Part shown: positions 1-9,799 of the stretch, piece by piece
Position numbering within the stretch: position 1 is the first letter of the stretch
Layout: every line of letters starts with the position of its first letter
Origin: Geoalkalibacter sp.
Lineage (GTDB): Bacteria > Desulfobacterota > Desulfuromonadia > Desulfuromonadales > Geoalkalibacteraceae
Length of the DNA stretch: 64,000 bases
Assembly (NCBI RefSeq): GCF_030605225.1
Contig: NZ_JAUWAV010000001.1
Span: 62,001-126,000, forward strand
Direction of reading: 5' to 3'
The notes under the pieces: model-generated
Databases searched by the model: none
What the model saw: only the letters and a program-made list of their open reading frames with translations
What the model was told of the DNA's origin: nothing
Made by a program: the position numbers and the translations under genes

Positions 1-360
1 TCCTACGGCAAGATCCGCCGGTTGCGTGAAGCGGGGGCGCGCGTGCTGGTGCTTCCCGAACGCGAAGGACGGGTTGATCCGGCGGCGCTGTTGGCCGCGC
101 TGGGCGGCATGGACCTGCAGCATGTGCTGCTCGAAGGAGGGGCGACGCTTAGCGGCACCTGTCTCCGTGAGCGCCTGATTGATCGGGTGATGCTCTTTAT
201 CGCTCCGCGCCTGATCGGCGGCGACGGCAAAGGTCTCTTCGACGGGGCGGGCGCGCAACGTCTTGCCGAAGCGGCGCGGGTCGTCCATCCGCGCCTTCGG
301 CACTTCGGCGAGGATCTGCTCTATGAGGGAGAGGTGGTCTATGTTCACGGGACTGATTGA
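1..360 (+). CDS. ribD: RibD C-terminal part (5-amino-6-(5-phosphoribosylamino)uracil reductase domain), truncated by window edge
   Basis: The window opens in frame inside this gene, so only the last 119 codons are visible and the deaminase half lies upstream. The remaining part carries the reductase-domain features: a [10 protein letters not shown] segment followed by [14 protein letters not shown], typical of RibD_C. The enzyme makes the NADPH-dependent reduction step of riboflavin synthesis. Its end overlaps the start of riboflavin synthase by 20 bases, which indicates a tightly coupled rib operon. Any FMN riboswitch would lie upstream of the window. Confidence 0.9.
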   Translation, partial: SYGKIRRLREAGARVLVLPEREGRVDPAALLAALGGMDLQHVLLEGGATLSGTCLRERLIDRVMLFIAPRLIGGDGKGLFDGAGAQRLAEAARVVHPRLRHFGEDLLYEGEVVYVHGTD

Positions 361-991
361 AGGACTGGGAATCCTGCGCGACCTTCGCCGCGGCGGCGAT
401 AGTTGCTGCCTGACGCTCGACGCCGGCGGATCCCTGGGCGACTTTGTTCTGGGCGAAAGCATCGCCGTCAACGGGGTATGCCTCACGGTTACGTCCTTCG
501 GCAAGAATTTTTTTCAGGCCGATGTGTCGCCGAGCACTCTGGAATCCACCACCCTTGGACGCCTGGCGCCGGGTTCGGCGGTGAATCTTGAGCGAGCGCT
601 GCGCCTCGGTGATCGCCTGGGCGGGCATCTGGTCACCGGGCACGTGGATGGGGTGGGGGTGATCATTGAGCGGCGTCGCAGTGGCAATGCCGAGTTGTTC
701 AGCATCAGACCGCCGGCTCCACTGATGCGCTATCTCGTCGCCAAAGGCTCCGTGGCCGTGGACGGCATCAGTTTGACGGTCAATTCCGTGGCCGCGTACA
801 GCTTTTCCTTGACCATCATTCCTCACAGCCTCGGCCGGACCAACCTGCAATTTCTCAAGGTCGGTGATCAGGTCAACCTGGAAACGGACATCCTCGGCAA
901 ATATGTCGAACGGCTGCTCGCCAGCGCTCGTCCCGATGCCGGCGGCGGTGCCGTCGACCTTGAATTCCTTGCTAAAAACGGCTATCTGTGA
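341..991 (+). CDS. ribE: Riboflavin synthase alpha chain
   Basis: This 216-residue protein dismutates two 6,7-dimethyl-8-ribityllumazine molecules to riboflavin. It starts [10 protein letters not shown], the standard N-terminus of the family, and consists of two lumazine-binding barrels: the first contains [11 protein letters not shown] and the second [12 protein letters not shown] at about residues 130-145. The internal repeat [12 protein letters not shown] is also canonical. The longer open frame upstream is not used: ATG 341 matches the family start and lies inside the ribD end. It is followed by ribBA after a 34-base gap. Confidence 0.95.
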   Translation: MFTGLIEGLGILRDLRRGGDSCCLTLDAGGSLGDFVLGESIAVNGVCLTVTSFGKNFFQADVSPSTLESTTLGRLAPGSAVNLERALRLGDRLGGHLVTGHVDGVGVIIERRRSGNAELFSIRPPAPLMRYLVAKGSVAVDGISLTVNSVAAYSFSLTIIPHSLGRTNLQFLKVGDQVNLETDILGKYVERLLASARPDAGGGAVDLEFLAKNGYL

Positions 992-1025
992 CATAGTTTC
1001 GGGCTTTGAAAGGATGCTCATCGCC

Positions 1026-2231
1026 ATGCCTATCGCCAGAATCGAAGAAGCGCTCAAGGATATTCGCGCCGGGAAAATGGTCATTCTGGTCGATGACGAA
1101 GACCGGGAGAACGAGGGAGATCTGACCATGGCGGCGGAAATGGTCACCCCTGAAGCCATCAATTTCATGGCCCGCGAGGGTCGCGGTCTCATCTGTCTGT
1201 CCTTGACCGAAGCGCGCGCCGATTTTCTCGATCTGCCGTTGATGGTGCGCGACAACAGCAGTTCCTTCGGTACCGCGTTTACCGTTTCCATTGAAGCGCG
1301 CAAGGGTGTGACCACCGGCATCAGCGCCGCGGATCGGGCGCATACCATCAAGGTGGCCATCGCCGATGAGAGCACCGCGCTCGATCTGGCGCGCCCGGGC
1401 CATGTGTTTCCCTTGCGCGCCAAAAAAGGCGGCGTCCTGGTGCGTGCCGGACAGACCGAGGGATCGGTGGATCTTGCCCGCCTGGCCGGTCTGAAGCCTG
1501 CCGGCGTCATCTGCGAAATCATGAACGACGACGGCACCATGGCGCGAATGCCGGATCTGAGGAAATTCGCCGCCCGTCACGATCTGAAAATCGTGTCGAT
1601 CGCCGATCTGGTGGCTTACCGCATGCGCAAGGAATGTCTGGTGCGCCGTGCCGCGGAAACGCTTCTGCCGACCCCATTCGGTGGGGAATTCCGGGCCATC
1701 ATTTATGAAAACGAGGTCGATCAGGCCCAGCACGTCGCCCTGGTCAAGGGGGAGATTGCTTGCGAGACGCCGGTGCTGGTGCGCGTGCATTCCGAATGCC
1801 TGACCGGCGATGTGTTCGGCTCCCTGCGCTGCGATTGCGGCGACCAGTTGCACAGCGCGATGGAGCAGATCGACCGGGTCGGAAGCGGAGTGGTGTTGTA
1901 CATGCGCCAGGAAGGCCGCGGTATCGGGCTCATCAACAAGATCAAGGCTTATGCCCTGCAGGACCAGGGTCATGATACGGTCGAGGCCAACGAGGTGCTC
2001 GGCTTTCAGGCCGACTTGCGCGATTACGGCATCGGCGCCCAAATTCTGGCGGATCTCGGGGTGCGCAAAATCCGGCTGCTGACCAACAATCCCAAAAAGA
2101 TCGTTGGTCTTGAAGGTTACGGGTTGGAAATCGTCGAGCGCGTCGCCATTGAAATCGCGCCCAACCGCGCCAATCTCAAATACCTGCGCACCAAGCGCGA
2201 AAAAATGGGCCACCTGCTGGAAAATATCTGA
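1026..2231 (+). CDS. ribBA: Bifunctional 3,4-dihydroxy-2-butanone-4-phosphate synthase / GTP cyclohydrolase II
   Basis: A 401-residue fusion supplying both precursors of riboflavin. The N-terminal half (about 1-205) is DHBP synthase with the acidic [11 protein letters not shown] motif. The C-terminal half is GTP cyclohydrolase II with zinc-binding cysteines in [17 protein letters not shown] and the RQEGRGIGL motif. ATG 1026 is chosen because the AAAGGA at 1008-1013 is about 12 bases upstream and homologues begin just before the IEEAL helix. ATG 1014, four codons earlier, is too close to that site. It sits between ribE and ribH in the expected operon order. Confidence 0.95.
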   Translation: MPIARIEEALKDIRAGKMVILVDDEDRENEGDLTMAAEMVTPEAINFMAREGRGLICLSLTEARADFLDLPLMVRDNSSSFGTAFTVSIEARKGVTTGISAADRAHTIKVAIADESTALDLARPGHVFPLRAKKGGVLVRAGQTEGSVDLARLAGLKPAGVICEIMNDDGTMARMPDLRKFAARHDLKIVSIADLVAYRMRKECLVRRAAETLLPTPFGGEFRAIIYENEVDQAQHVALVKGEIACETPVLVRVHSECLTGDVFGSLRCDCGDQLHSAMEQIDRVGSGVVLYMRQEGRGIGLINKIKAYALQDQGHDTVEANEVLGFQADLRDYGIGAQILADLGVRKIRLLTNNPKKIVGLEGYGLEIVERVAIEIAPNRANLKYLRTKREKMGHLLENI

Positions 2232-2254
2232 TTCCCCCGGGGAGGAAAAAATTC

Positions 2255-2719
2255 ATGGCGAAAACCATTGAAGGCAAACTGGACGCGACGGGGCTGAAAT
2301 TCGGCCTGATCGTCAGCCGCTTCAACAGCTTTATCAGCGAACGATTGCTCGAGGGCGCCCAGGATGCCTTGGTGCGCCATGGCGCGCAGAGTGCCGATCT
2401 CGATGTCATTCGCGTGCCCGGCGCCTATGAAATTCCCCTGGTGGCGCAAAAAGCCGCGGCCAGCGGCCGCTATGACGCGGTGATCTGTCTGGGCGCGGTG
2501 ATTCGCGGTTCCACCCCTCACTTTGATTATGTCAGCGCCGAGGTGTCCAAGGGCATCGCCCATGTGAGCCTCGACACCGGCGTGCCGGTTGCCTTTGGGG
2601 TGCTGACCACCGACAATCTCGAACAGGCCATCGAGAGAGCCGGGACCAAGGCCGGCAACAAGGGCTTTGAGGCGGCCATGGGCGCCATCGAAATGGCCAA
2701 TCTTCTGAAAAACTTCTGA
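2255..2719 (+). CDS. ribH: 6,7-dimethyl-8-ribityllumazine synthase
   Basis: 154 residues, the usual length for the lumazine synthase beta subunit. It condenses the uracil intermediate with dihydroxybutanone phosphate. Visible family motifs are [11 protein letters not shown] near residue 15, VPGAYEIPL at about 55-63, [15 protein letters not shown] at about 80-95, and a conserved [17 protein letters not shown] ribosome site lies just upstream. It is the last rib gene and is followed 33 bases later by nusB, the common arrangement in proteobacteria. Confidence 0.96.
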   Translation: MAKTIEGKLDATGLKFGLIVSRFNSFISERLLEGAQDALVRHGAQSADLDVIRVPGAYEIPLVAQKAAASGRYDAVICLGAVIRGSTPHFDYVSAEVSKGIAHVSLDTGVPVAFGVLTTDNLEQAIERAGTKAGNKGFEAAMGAIEMANLLKNF

Positions 2720-2752
2720 CCACCATTATTTGCCGGGATTGATTGATTTTTC

Positions 2753-3280
2753 ATGTCGAACGATTCACCCAACCAAGCCCATCCCTGCCTGAACTCTTCT
2801 TCCCGCGGCGCCGCCGGTCGGCGCGGCGCCCGTCGCCAGGGACGAGAACTCGCCCTCAAGGTTCTCTATAGCCTGCGTGACCAGGATGCCGACATTCGCC
2901 TGGTTCTCGATCGCTTCTGGGGCAATTTTCGCTTTGCCGAGGATATTTTGGGCGATCCCCTGGACGATTCCTCCGCGGCCGTCACGTCGGATGTCCTGGG
3001 ATTTACCGAAAGCCTGGTGCGCGGGGTGCATGACCATCTCGAAGGCATCGACCGGATTCTCAAGGAATTCTCCACCAATTGGGCACTGGAGCGCATGGCT
3101 CGCGTCGACCTGGCGATATTGCGTCTGGCCGCTTACGAGTTGCTCTATTGTCCCGCGGTGCCGACCAGCGTCATCATCAATGAAGCCATTGAAATCGGCA
3201 AGCGTTTCGGCTCCCAGGAGACGCCCGCCTTCGTGAACGGCATTCTCGATCAGATCTCGCGCAAGTATCGCCCCAAATAA
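2753..3280 (+). CDS. nusB: Transcription antitermination factor NusB
   Basis: 175 residues. NusB binds boxA RNA with NusE to support antitermination of rRNA transcription. The all-alpha NusB fold is recognised from RQGRELALKVLYSL, WALERMARVDLAILRLAAYELL and PTSVIINEAIEIGKRFG. Compared with typical 135-145 residue NusB proteins there is a Ser/Arg/Gly-rich N-terminal extension of about 30 residues. The ATG used has only a weak ribosome site, so a start further in cannot be excluded. It is the end of the rib-nusB cluster. Confidence 0.93.
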   Translation: MSNDSPNQAHPCLNSSSRGAAGRRGARRQGRELALKVLYSLRDQDADIRLVLDRFWGNFRFAEDILGDPLDDSSAAVTSDVLGFTESLVRGVHDHLEGIDRILKEFSTNWALERMARVDLAILRLAAYELLYCPAVPTSVIINEAIEIGKRFGSQETPAFVNGILDQISRKYRPK

Positions 3281-3347
3281 TGAGAAGCGCAGCACCCGCA
3301 GGGTTTCCGCAGCGCGTGAATTTCCCATTTTCCAGGAGCAGCCAGGT

Positions 3348-4658
3348 ATGAAAGAAATCAAGGCAGGGCTCATCGGTCTGGGCACCATCGGGACCGGGGT
3401 GGTGAAGGTCTTCCAGAAAAACGCCGAATTGATGGAAAAACGCCTCGGCGCGCGCCTGCGCCTGGTCAAGATCGCCGATCTCGACATCACCACCGATCGC
3501 GGCGTCGCCATTGATCCGGCGCTGTTGACCACGGACGCCTACGCGGTGCTTCGCGATCCCGAGATCAAGATCGTCATCGAACTGATCGGCGGCTATGAGC
3601 CGGCGCGAACCTTCGTGCTGGAAGCCATCGCCCAGGGCAAGCATGTCATCACCGCCAACAAGGCGCTGCTGGCCCTCCATGGCGCCGAAATTCTGGCGGC
3701 TGCGGAAAAGCAGGGCGTCAATGTCATGTTCGAAGCCTCCGTGGCCGGCGGCATCCCGGTGATTTCGGCAATCAAGGAAAGTCTCTGCGCCAATCGTTTC
3801 CGCAGCGTGCTGGGCATTCTCAACGGCACCTGCAACTACATTTTGACCCGCATGAGCCAGGAAGGGCTCGAATTTGAAGCGGTGCTCAAGGACGCCCAAG
3901 CGCAGGGTTATGCCGAGGCCGATCCGACCTTCGACATCGAGGGCATCGACACGGCGCACAAACTCGCCATTCTCATTTCCTTGTGTTTCGGCACACGGGT
4001 CGATTTCAAAAGCATTTACACCGAAGGGATTTCCAGGATTTCGGCCCTGGATCTGCAATTTGCCAAGCAGTTCGGCTACGAGATCAAACTGCTCGCCATC
4101 GGCAAGCTGGGTTACGGCAAGATCGAAGCGCGCGTTCATCCCACCATGGTCCCCGTCGACCATCCGCTCTCCGATGTCGATGGCGTGTTCAACGCCGTGC
4201 GCCTGCAGGGCGATTTTGTCGGTCCGGTCATGCTGCATGGCCGCGGCGCCGGCATGGATGCCACAGCCAGCGCCGTGATGGGCGATGCCATGGCCATCGC
4301 TCGTGACCTGCTGCGCAAGGGGCCCCTGCGCACTCCGTCCATGGGTTGCGCGCAATCGGCGTTGGCTGATTTCCCGGTGCGGCCCATGGATGAACTGGTC
4401 GGCCAGTATTACCTGCGCTTCGGTGTGCTTGACCGTCCCGGTGTGCTGGCGCAGATCGCCGGCATTCTCGGCAACCACGACATCAGCATTCTTTCCATGC
4501 TGCAGCCCGAACGCCAGATCGGCGGGGCGGTTCCCATCGTGCTCATGACCCATGAAGCCGGGGAGGCCAATATCCGCGCGGCCCTTGCCGAAATCGATCG
4601 CCTGGATCTGGTGCGGGAAAAATGCCATTTGATCCGGATCGAAAACGATCTGGCCTGA
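3348..4658 (+). CDS. hom: Homoserine dehydrogenase
   Basis: 436 residues. It reduces aspartate semialdehyde to homoserine for threonine, methionine and isoleucine synthesis. The N-terminal Rossmann segment GLIGLGTIGTGVVKV binds NAD(P). The catalytic domain shows ANKALLA, GILNGTCNYILTRM and GYAEADPTFDIEGIDTAHK. A C-terminal ACT domain (from about residue 355, FGVLDRPGVLAQIAG) is the probable site of amino-acid feedback control. An AGGAGCAGCC ribosome site precedes ATG 3348. The gene ends at a strong bidirectional terminator facing the convergent acyl-CoA synthetase. Confidence 0.96.
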   Translation: MKEIKAGLIGLGTIGTGVVKVFQKNAELMEKRLGARLRLVKIADLDITTDRGVAIDPALLTTDAYAVLRDPEIKIVIELIGGYEPARTFVLEAIAQGKHVITANKALLALHGAEILAAAEKQGVNVMFEASVAGGIPVISAIKESLCANRFRSVLGILNGTCNYILTRMSQEGLEFEAVLKDAQAQGYAEADPTFDIEGIDTAHKLAILISLCFGTRVDFKSIYTEGISRISALDLQFAKQFGYEIKLLAIGKLGYGKIEARVHPTMVPVDHPLSDVDGVFNAVRLQGDFVGPVMLHGRGAGMDATASAVMGDAMAIARDLLRKGPLRTPSMGCAQSALADFPVRPMDELVGQYYLRFGVLDRPGVLAQIAGILGNHDISILSMLQPERQIGGAVPIVLMTHEAGEANIRAALAEIDRLDLVREKCHLIRIENDLA

Positions 4659-4680
4659 TTCACACTGCGGCATTTTTGAT

Positions 4681-4723
4681 CGACGAAAAAAAGGCGCCTC
4701 CTTGGGGCGCCTTTTTTTCGTCG
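4681..4723. terminator. Bidirectional rho-independent terminator between hom and the acyl-CoA synthetase gene
   Basis: An almost perfect dyad: CGACGAAAAAAAGGCGCC, a short loop, then GGCGCCTTTTTTTCGTCG. The GC core is flanked by an A run on one side and a T run on the other, so it can stop transcription from both the plus-strand hom gene and the minus-strand gene that ends 26 bases away. Confidence 0.92.
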
Positions 4724-4748
4724 AAATCCTGAATGTCGCGATGGACGT

Positions 4749-6644
4749 TTACTTCACGGTGGTCGGAGCGGAAGACGCAGCGGGAATCTCGGCCTCGACG
4801 GCGAAACGCTTGATTTTGCGGGTCGTGGTTTTGGGCAATTCCTCCTCACGCAGAGTGAATTTTTTCACGCGCTTGAAATCCGCCAGTTGGCGGCAGGCGC
4901 TGACCACCTCGGCGCGAATCAACGCTTCCACGTCGCTCATGTTGAGGGGCGGCAGGCCGTTTTGCCGGACATGGTCGTCGAGTCGTTCCTGATCCGGTAC
5001 GATCAGCGCGTGAACCTCCTCGGCCGAAGCCGTGACCTTGTGTCCGTAGACCATCGCCTCGGCGATGAAGGGGCTTTTGATCAATTCGTTTTCCACTTCC
5101 TCCGGGTAGACGTTTTTGCCGTTGGGCGTGACGATGAGGTTTTTCACCCGGCCGCGAATGCTCAGAATGCCTTGCTCGTCGATGCTGCCGAGATCGCCCG
5201 TATGGTACCAGCCGTCGGTCAGCACTTCGGCACTGGCTCGGGGGTTGTTGAAATAGCCCTGCATGACGTTGGGACCCTTGACCCAGATTTCGCCGACGCC
5301 TTCGCCGTTGGCTTCATGGATACGCACCTGGACACCCGGCAGGGGCATGCCGACGGTGCCGAGTTTTTTGCAGCCGGGGCGCTCGGCGGCGACGATCGGC
5401 GAGGTTTCCGTAATGCCGTAACCCTGATAGACGTCCACCCCGAGGCGGGCCAGGCCATCGGCGACCGCCGGATCCAGGGCCGCGCCGCCGCTGACGAAGA
5501 TGGTGCCGTCTCCCAGGCTCTGCCGAACTTTGCTGGTCACCAGGGTGCGCGTGGGCCCGAAGCGAAACAGCAGTCGCGCCAGAGGTTTGTCGTCGATGCT
5601 TTTGCGGATGCGGTCGTGCAGGCGCTGGAACACCGCGGGCACCCCGAGCAAAAAGGAAGGTTTGACCTCGGCCAGATTGGCGGCCAGTTGCTTGAGGGAT
5701 TCGGCGAAGGATATCGTGCCGCCCACCGACAAGGGCAGCAGAATGCCGCACACCAGTTCGTAGACGTGATTGATGGGCAGAAAGGACAGGGTGCGCATCT
5801 CGGCGCCCAGGTTGAAAATGTCCCGGGCGGCCTGAATGTTGGAGATGACGTTGCCATGACTGAGCATGGCCCCCTTGGAACGTCCGGTGGTGCCCGAGGT
5901 GTAGAGAATCATGGCAGTATCCGCGGCGCATCGCGGCGAGGGCGGCAAGTTTTCGGGATCTCCCAGGAAATCCCCCAGGGCGACAACCGGCATGGAGTCA
6001 TGGGCTTCGCCTCGGGCAAAGCGTTGACGCAGGGATTTTTTTCCTTCTTCGGTTTTTTTGCCGATGGGGAACGCCGGAGCGATCTGGGCGCGCAGACGCT
6101 GAATCATCCCGGACAGGTTGTCCCTGTCCCGCTCGGTAAAGCCGTAGCGCGCCGCGAGTTCGGAGAGGCTTTGGGACAGGGCCTCGAGATCCTCGCCGGG
6201 TGCGGGCGCGGTGGCGACGACCGCGGAGCGTGCGCGTCCCGCACGCAGCAGCACGACGGTTTCCAGAGAGGGCAGGCTGGGAGCTATCTCCTGGACGGAC
6301 TCAAGAAATTGCGGTTCGGTAAACAGAATGCGGGCCTGGCAATCGCTCAGGATATGGCGGATTTCCGTGGTCTTGAGCTCCTTGTCGATGGGCACGACGA
6401 CCCCGCCGGCCTTGAGGATGCCCAGATAGGCGGCTACCCAGAGACTTGACGGAGAGGCAAGAACGGCCGCTTGGCGGCCGGGCTGAAACCCCTGTTCGCA
6501 AAGACCCGCGCCGATCCGCGCCGCCTGATCCTCCAGGCTCTCGTAGCTAAGTTCCCGCCAGATGCCGCCGAGTTTTTCCCGTAACGCGGCCTTGGCGCCC
6601 AGTTGCCGACAACTGTGCTGCACGAGCCGATCGATGGTATCCAC
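4749..6644 (-). CDS. AMP-dependent long-chain fatty-acid-CoA synthetase (FadD/FAA1-like)
   Basis: 631 residues from a GTG start at 6644, chosen because GGAGGA (6652-6657 complement) sits 7 bases upstream; the ATG at 6677 has none. The enzyme adenylates a carboxylic acid and transfers it to CoA. The P-loop-like motif YTSGTTGRSKG is at about residue 247. Later motifs are YQGYGITETSP and YHTGDLGSIDEQG, and GRVKNLIVTPNGKNVYPEEVE near the hinge. An insertion of about 70 residues lies before the AMP motif, as in FAA1-type synthetases. Substrate chain length cannot be read from sequence. Monocistronic, convergent with hom. Confidence 0.9.
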   Translation of the reverse strand: MDTIDRLVQHSCRQLGAKAALREKLGGIWRELSYESLEDQAARIGAGLCEQGFQPGRQAAVLASPSSLWVAAYLGILKAGGVVVPIDKELKTTEIRHILSDCQARILFTEPQFLESVQEIAPSLPSLETVVLLRAGRARSAVVATAPAPGEDLEALSQSLSELAARYGFTERDRDNLSGMIQRLRAQIAPAFPIGKKTEEGKKSLRQRFARGEAHDSMPVVALGDFLGDPENLPPSPRCAADTAMILYTSGTTGRSKGAMLSHGNVISNIQAARDIFNLGAEMRTLSFLPINHVYELVCGILLPLSVGGTISFAESLKQLAANLAEVKPSFLLGVPAVFQRLHDRIRKSIDDKPLARLLFRFGPTRTLVTSKVRQSLGDGTIFVSGGAALDPAVADGLARLGVDVYQGYGITETSPIVAAERPGCKKLGTVGMPLPGVQVRIHEANGEGVGEIWVKGPNVMQGYFNNPRASAEVLTDGWYHTGDLGSIDEQGILSIRGRVKNLIVTPNGKNVYPEEVENELIKSPFIAEAMVYGHKVTASAEEVHALIVPDQERLDDHVRQNGLPPLNMSDVEALIRAEVVSACRQLADFKRVKKFTLREEELPKTTTRKIKRFAVEAEIPAASSAPTTVK

Positions 6645-6786
6645 GGAAGATTCCTCCTTGGTGGTTTGCGAAAGCACTTCATCCTAGCCGTCCCTAGAAA
6701 CCTCGATCAAGTAAAAAGGTGTTTGGTTCGCGCGATATGGGACCGACAAGGCCGTTGAAAAATTACGACTTCCTGAAACAAAGAGC

Positions 6787-6816
6787 TTGACAGTCTTTTG
6801 GCTGTTCTGCTAAAAG
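6787..6816 (+). promoter_or_regulatory. Sigma-70 promoter for tRNA-Val
   Basis: TTGACA at 6787-6792 is a perfect -35. After 18 bases comes TAAAAG (6811-6816), preceded by TGC as an extended -10. The transcript would start about 13 bases before the tRNA. Confidence 0.7.
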
Positions 6817-6835
6817 TGACCGGCATTGCGGATGG

Positions 6836-6910
<75 letters not shown>

Positions 6911-6943
6911 AATGCAGTGACCAGCCGCAATCACGGTTTCCTT

Positions 6944-6967
6944 GAGGCATCTTCGGATGCCTCTTTT
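6944..6967 (+). terminator. Rho-independent terminator or attenuator between tRNA-Val and thrS
   Basis: GAGGCATC-TTCG-GATGCCTC is a perfect 8-bp stem closed by a stable UUCG tetraloop and followed by TTTT. It ends 17 bases before the thrS start codon. It can terminate the tRNA transcript but could also attenuate read-through into thrS. Confidence 0.82.
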
Positions 6968-6984
6968 CATTCGTGGAGAATTTC

Positions 6985-8901
6985 ATGAGCAGGGTGCACA
7001 TCGAACTCCCCGATGGGACGAGCAGAGACTATTCGGCCGGCACAACCGCGCTTGAGGTGGCTCGGGACATCAGCGAGCGTTTGGCGCGACAGGCGGTGGC
7101 CGCTAAAATCGACGGCCTGTTGACCGATGTGACCACTCCCCTGGAGCGCGACAGCCGTCTTGAGCTGATCACCCTTGAGAGTCCCGAGGGGCTTGAAATT
7201 TATCGCCACTCCACCGCGCACCTGATGGCCCACGCGGTCAAGACCCTGTTCGGAACAGAGGTCCAGGTCACCATCGGCCCCGCCATCGAAAACGGCTTCT
7301 ACTACGATTTCTACAGCGAGACACACAAGTTCACGCCCGAGGAATTCGACGCCATCGAAGCCAGGATGGCCGAGCTGGCCGCAGCGGATCTGCCCATTCG
7401 GCGCGAGGAAATGACCCGCGAGAGCGCCATTCAGCTTTTTCGCGACATGGGTGAGACGTACAAGGTCGAGTTGATCGAGGACTTGCCCAATCCGACCGTT
7501 TCTCTTTATCGTCAGGGCGATTTTGTCGATCTCTGTCGCGGTCCGCATCTGCCCTCCACGGGCTTTATCAAGGCCTTCAAGCTGACCAGCGTGGCAGGTG
7601 CCTACTGGCGCGGCGACGAGCATCGGGCCATGCTGCAGCGCCTATATGCCACGGCCTTCCCGGACCGCAAGGAGCTCAAGGCGCATTTGCAGCGATTGGA
7701 AGAGGCACGCAAGCGTGACCACCGCAAGCTGGGCCGTGAACTCGACCTGTTTTCCTTTAGCGAGGAGGCTGGCGCCGGCCTGGTGATCTGGCATCCCAAG
7801 GGCGCGCTGCTGCGCACCATCCTGGAGGATTTCGAGCGGCGCGAGCATCTCAAGCGCGGCTATGACATCGTCATGGGGCCGCAATTGCTGCGCACCGATC
7901 TGTGGAAGACCTCGGGGCATTACGACAATTATCGCGAAAACATGTATTTCACCGAGGTCGAGGGGCAGGGTTACGGCATCAAGCCGATGAACTGTCTCTC
8001 GCATATGATCATCTACAAGTCGCAGATTCGTTCGTATCGGGATCTGCCGTTGCGCTTTTTCGAGTTGGGTACCGTTCATCGCCATGAAAAATCGGGTGTC
8101 CTGCATGGCTTGACCCGCGTTCGCGGCTTTACCCAGGACGACGCGCACATCCTCTGCACCCCCGAGCAGCTCGATGGCGAGATCAAGGGTGTGCTTCAAT
8201 TCGTGCGCGATGTCATGGGCATCTTCGGCTTTGAGTACGAGTTGGAAATTTCCACCCGGCCGGCCAAATCCATCGGCAGCGACCGGGATTGGGAGCGTGC
8301 CACAAGCGCCCTCATGGAAGCCTTGAAGGACACGGGGCTGCCCTTTGCGGTTAACGAGGGAGACGGCGCATTTTACGGCCCCAAGATCGATGTGAAGCTT
8401 AAGGATGCCCTTGACAGGCGTTGGCAGTGTGCTACAATCCAGTGCGATTTTACCCTGCCCGAACGCTTCGATCTGTCTTACGTGGGGGCCGATGGGGAAA
8501 AACATCGCCCGGTCATGGTACATCGTGTCATCCTCGGTTCAATCGAGCGATTCATCGGCGTTCTGATCGAGCATTACGCCGGCAATTTCCCTCTGTGGAT
8601 CTCACCGGTTCAGGCCGTCGTGGTGAATGTCACCGACAACCAGGCCGCTTATGCGCGGCAGGTCTTCAACGAGTTGCGCGCGGCGGGGCTTAGGGTGCGG
8701 CATGATCTGCGCAATGAGAAGCTCGGCTTCAAGATCCGCGAGGCGCAGGTCGAAAAAATCCCTTATATGCTGGTGATTGGCGACAAGGAGATGGAGCAGG
8801 GGACGGTCGCTCCGCGGCATCGTTCCGGAAAGATGCTCGATGCCATGTCGCCCGCTGATTTTGTTCGTTTCGTGCTGGAAGAGTGTAAAAACTATCATTA
8901 G
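6985..8901 (+). CDS. thrS: Threonyl-tRNA synthetase
   Basis: 638 residues, full length. Order of domains: TGS (1-60), editing domain with [11 protein letters not shown] near residue 73, catalytic class II core with NCLSHM (family NCxxH, zinc Cys and His), the motif 2 region [23 protein letters not shown], motif 3 [14 protein letters not shown], and a C-terminal anticodon-binding domain. ATG 6985 is preferred over the in-frame GTG 6973 because GGAGA lies between them. The stop codon overlaps the ribosome site of infC, so the two are translationally linked. Confidence 0.96.
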   Translation: MSRVHIELPDGTSRDYSAGTTALEVARDISERLARQAVAAKIDGLLTDVTTPLERDSRLELITLESPEGLEIYRHSTAHLMAHAVKTLFGTEVQVTIGPAIENGFYYDFYSETHKFTPEEFDAIEARMAELAAADLPIRREEMTRESAIQLFRDMGETYKVELIEDLPNPTVSLYRQGDFVDLCRGPHLPSTGFIKAFKLTSVAGAYWRGDEHRAMLQRLYATAFPDRKELKAHLQRLEEARKRDHRKLGRELDLFSFSEEAGAGLVIWHPKGALLRTILEDFERREHLKRGYDIVMGPQLLRTDLWKTSGHYDNYRENMYFTEVEGQGYGIKPMNCLSHMIIYKSQIRSYRDLPLRFFELGTVHRHEKSGVLHGLTRVRGFTQDDAHILCTPEQLDGEIKGVLQFVRDVMGIFGFEYELEISTRPAKSIGSDRDWERATSALMEALKDTGLPFAVNEGDGAFYGPKIDVKLKDALDRRWQCATIQCDFTLPERFDLSYVGADGEKHRPVMVHRVILGSIERFIGVLIEHYAGNFPLWISPVQAVVVNVTDNQAAYARQVFNELRAAGLRVRHDLRNEKLGFKIREAQVEKIPYMLVIGDKEMEQGTVAPRHRSGKMLDAMSPADFVRFVLEECKNYH

Positions 8902-8912
8902 GAGGTCGCATC

Positions 8913-9431
8913 ATAGCTAAGCCAGAAACCAACATCAATCGCGCCATTCGGGCTCGGGAAGTGCGGGTCATCGACGACGAATCCCAACAGCTTGGGGTTA
9001 TGAGCCTGACCGATGCGCTGGCCGCCGCCGAGGAGCGGGGGCTCGACCTGGTTGAAGTTTCGCCCAATGCGAACCCGCCTGTCTGTCGGATCATGGACTT
9101 CGGCAAGTACATGTACCAGCAGAGCAAGAAAGCGGCGGAAGCCAAGAAGAAAATGGCCCGCGTCGAGCTTAAGGAAGTCAAGATGCGACCCAAGACCGAC
9201 GAGCACGATTTTCAGGTCAAGGTACGCAATGCGCGCCGCTTCCTCGAAGACGGCAACAAGGTGAAATTCACCATGATGTTCCGCGGCCGTGAAGTCACCC
9301 ACCCCGAGCGGGGGCAGTTGCTTCTCGATCGCGCCGCCGAGGGTGTGGCTGACCTGGGTCAGGTGGAAGCGCGTCCCAGCCTTCAGGGGCGCTTCATGAC
9401 CATGATCGTAGCGCCCGCGAAAAAATCCTGA
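8913..9431 (+). CDS. infC: Translation initiation factor IF-3 with non-AUG start codon
   Basis: 172 residues. IF-3 binds the 30S subunit and checks the initiation codon. The protein continues [20 protein letters not shown] and contains [20 protein letters not shown]. No ATG, GTG or TTG exists at the family start position. The strong AGGAGG (8900-8905) is followed by ATC 8910 and ATA 8913. ATA, 7 bases downstream, matches the usual start position just before AKP; ATC 8910 is the alternative. Rare start codons in infC are known to support IF-3 autoregulation. The next ATG/GTG codon (8961) would remove the conserved N-terminus. Confidence 0.9.
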   Translation: MAKPETNINRAIRAREVRVIDDESQQLGVMSLTDALAAAEERGLDLVEVSPNANPPVCRIMDFGKYMYQQSKKAAEAKKKMARVELKEVKMRPKTDEHDFQVKVRNARRFLEDGNKVKFTMMFRGREVTHPERGQLLLDRAAEGVADLGQVEARPSLQGRFMTMIVAPAKKS

Positions 9432-9489
9432 TTTCTATGACGGGGGCGTTTCATGCCTGGCCGTCATTAACTTTCAAGGAGTGATTCAG

Positions 9490-9687
9490 ATGCCGAAAAT
9501 CAAAACCAACCGGGGCGCCGCCAAGCGTTTCAGCAAGACCGGCACCGGTAAAATTCGTCGCAGCAAGGCGTATAAGCGCCACATTCTCACCAAGAAGAGC
9601 GCCAAGCGCAAGCGTAACCTGCGTGGCGGGGCCATTGTGGACAGTCGCGATCACGCCAATGTCAGCCGTCTGATCCCCTATCTCTGA
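9490..9687 (+). CDS. rpmI: Ribosomal protein bL35
   Basis: 65 residues, very basic, starting [27 protein letters not shown], here cited in part: the MPKIKT...KRF...TGTGK pattern is diagnostic of bL35. ATG 9490 is preceded by AAGGAG; the in-frame GTG at 9481 lies inside that ribosome site and is rejected. It sits in the conserved infC-rpmI-rplT order. Confidence 0.96.
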   Translation: MPKIKTNRGAAKRFSKTGTGKIRRSKAYKRHILTKKSAKRKRNLRGGAIVDSRDHANVSRLIPYL

Positions 9688-9720
9688 TCCGTGAGCAATG
9701 CCCATCGGCTTTAAATCCGC

Positions 9721-9781
9721 GAACTGAGGGGTTCATGTCTCCCCCTTCAGATCCGGTAGCGGCTTCGGCCGCTTATTTATT
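9721..9781 (+). promoter_or_regulatory. Hairpins in the rpmI-rplT spacer (possible attenuator or processing site)
   Basis: Two hairpins occupy the 112-base spacer. The first pairs CTGAGGGG with CCCCCTTCAG imperfectly. The second, 9758-9773, is AGCGGC-TTCG-GCCGCT followed by TATTTATTT and resembles a weak terminator. It ends 26 bases before the rplT ATG. Function is inferred from position only. Confidence 0.45.
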
Positions 9782-9799
9782 TCAAGAAGGAGTACCAGA

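Noticed and set aside
1-340. Possible FMN riboswitch for the rib genes
   Set aside because: The window begins inside ribD; no RFN-like sequence lies within the visible part.
7980-8010. NCLSH instead of NCPGH in the ThrS active site
   Set aside because: The zinc-binding Cys and His are kept; from memory this variant is usual in delta-proteobacterial ThrS.
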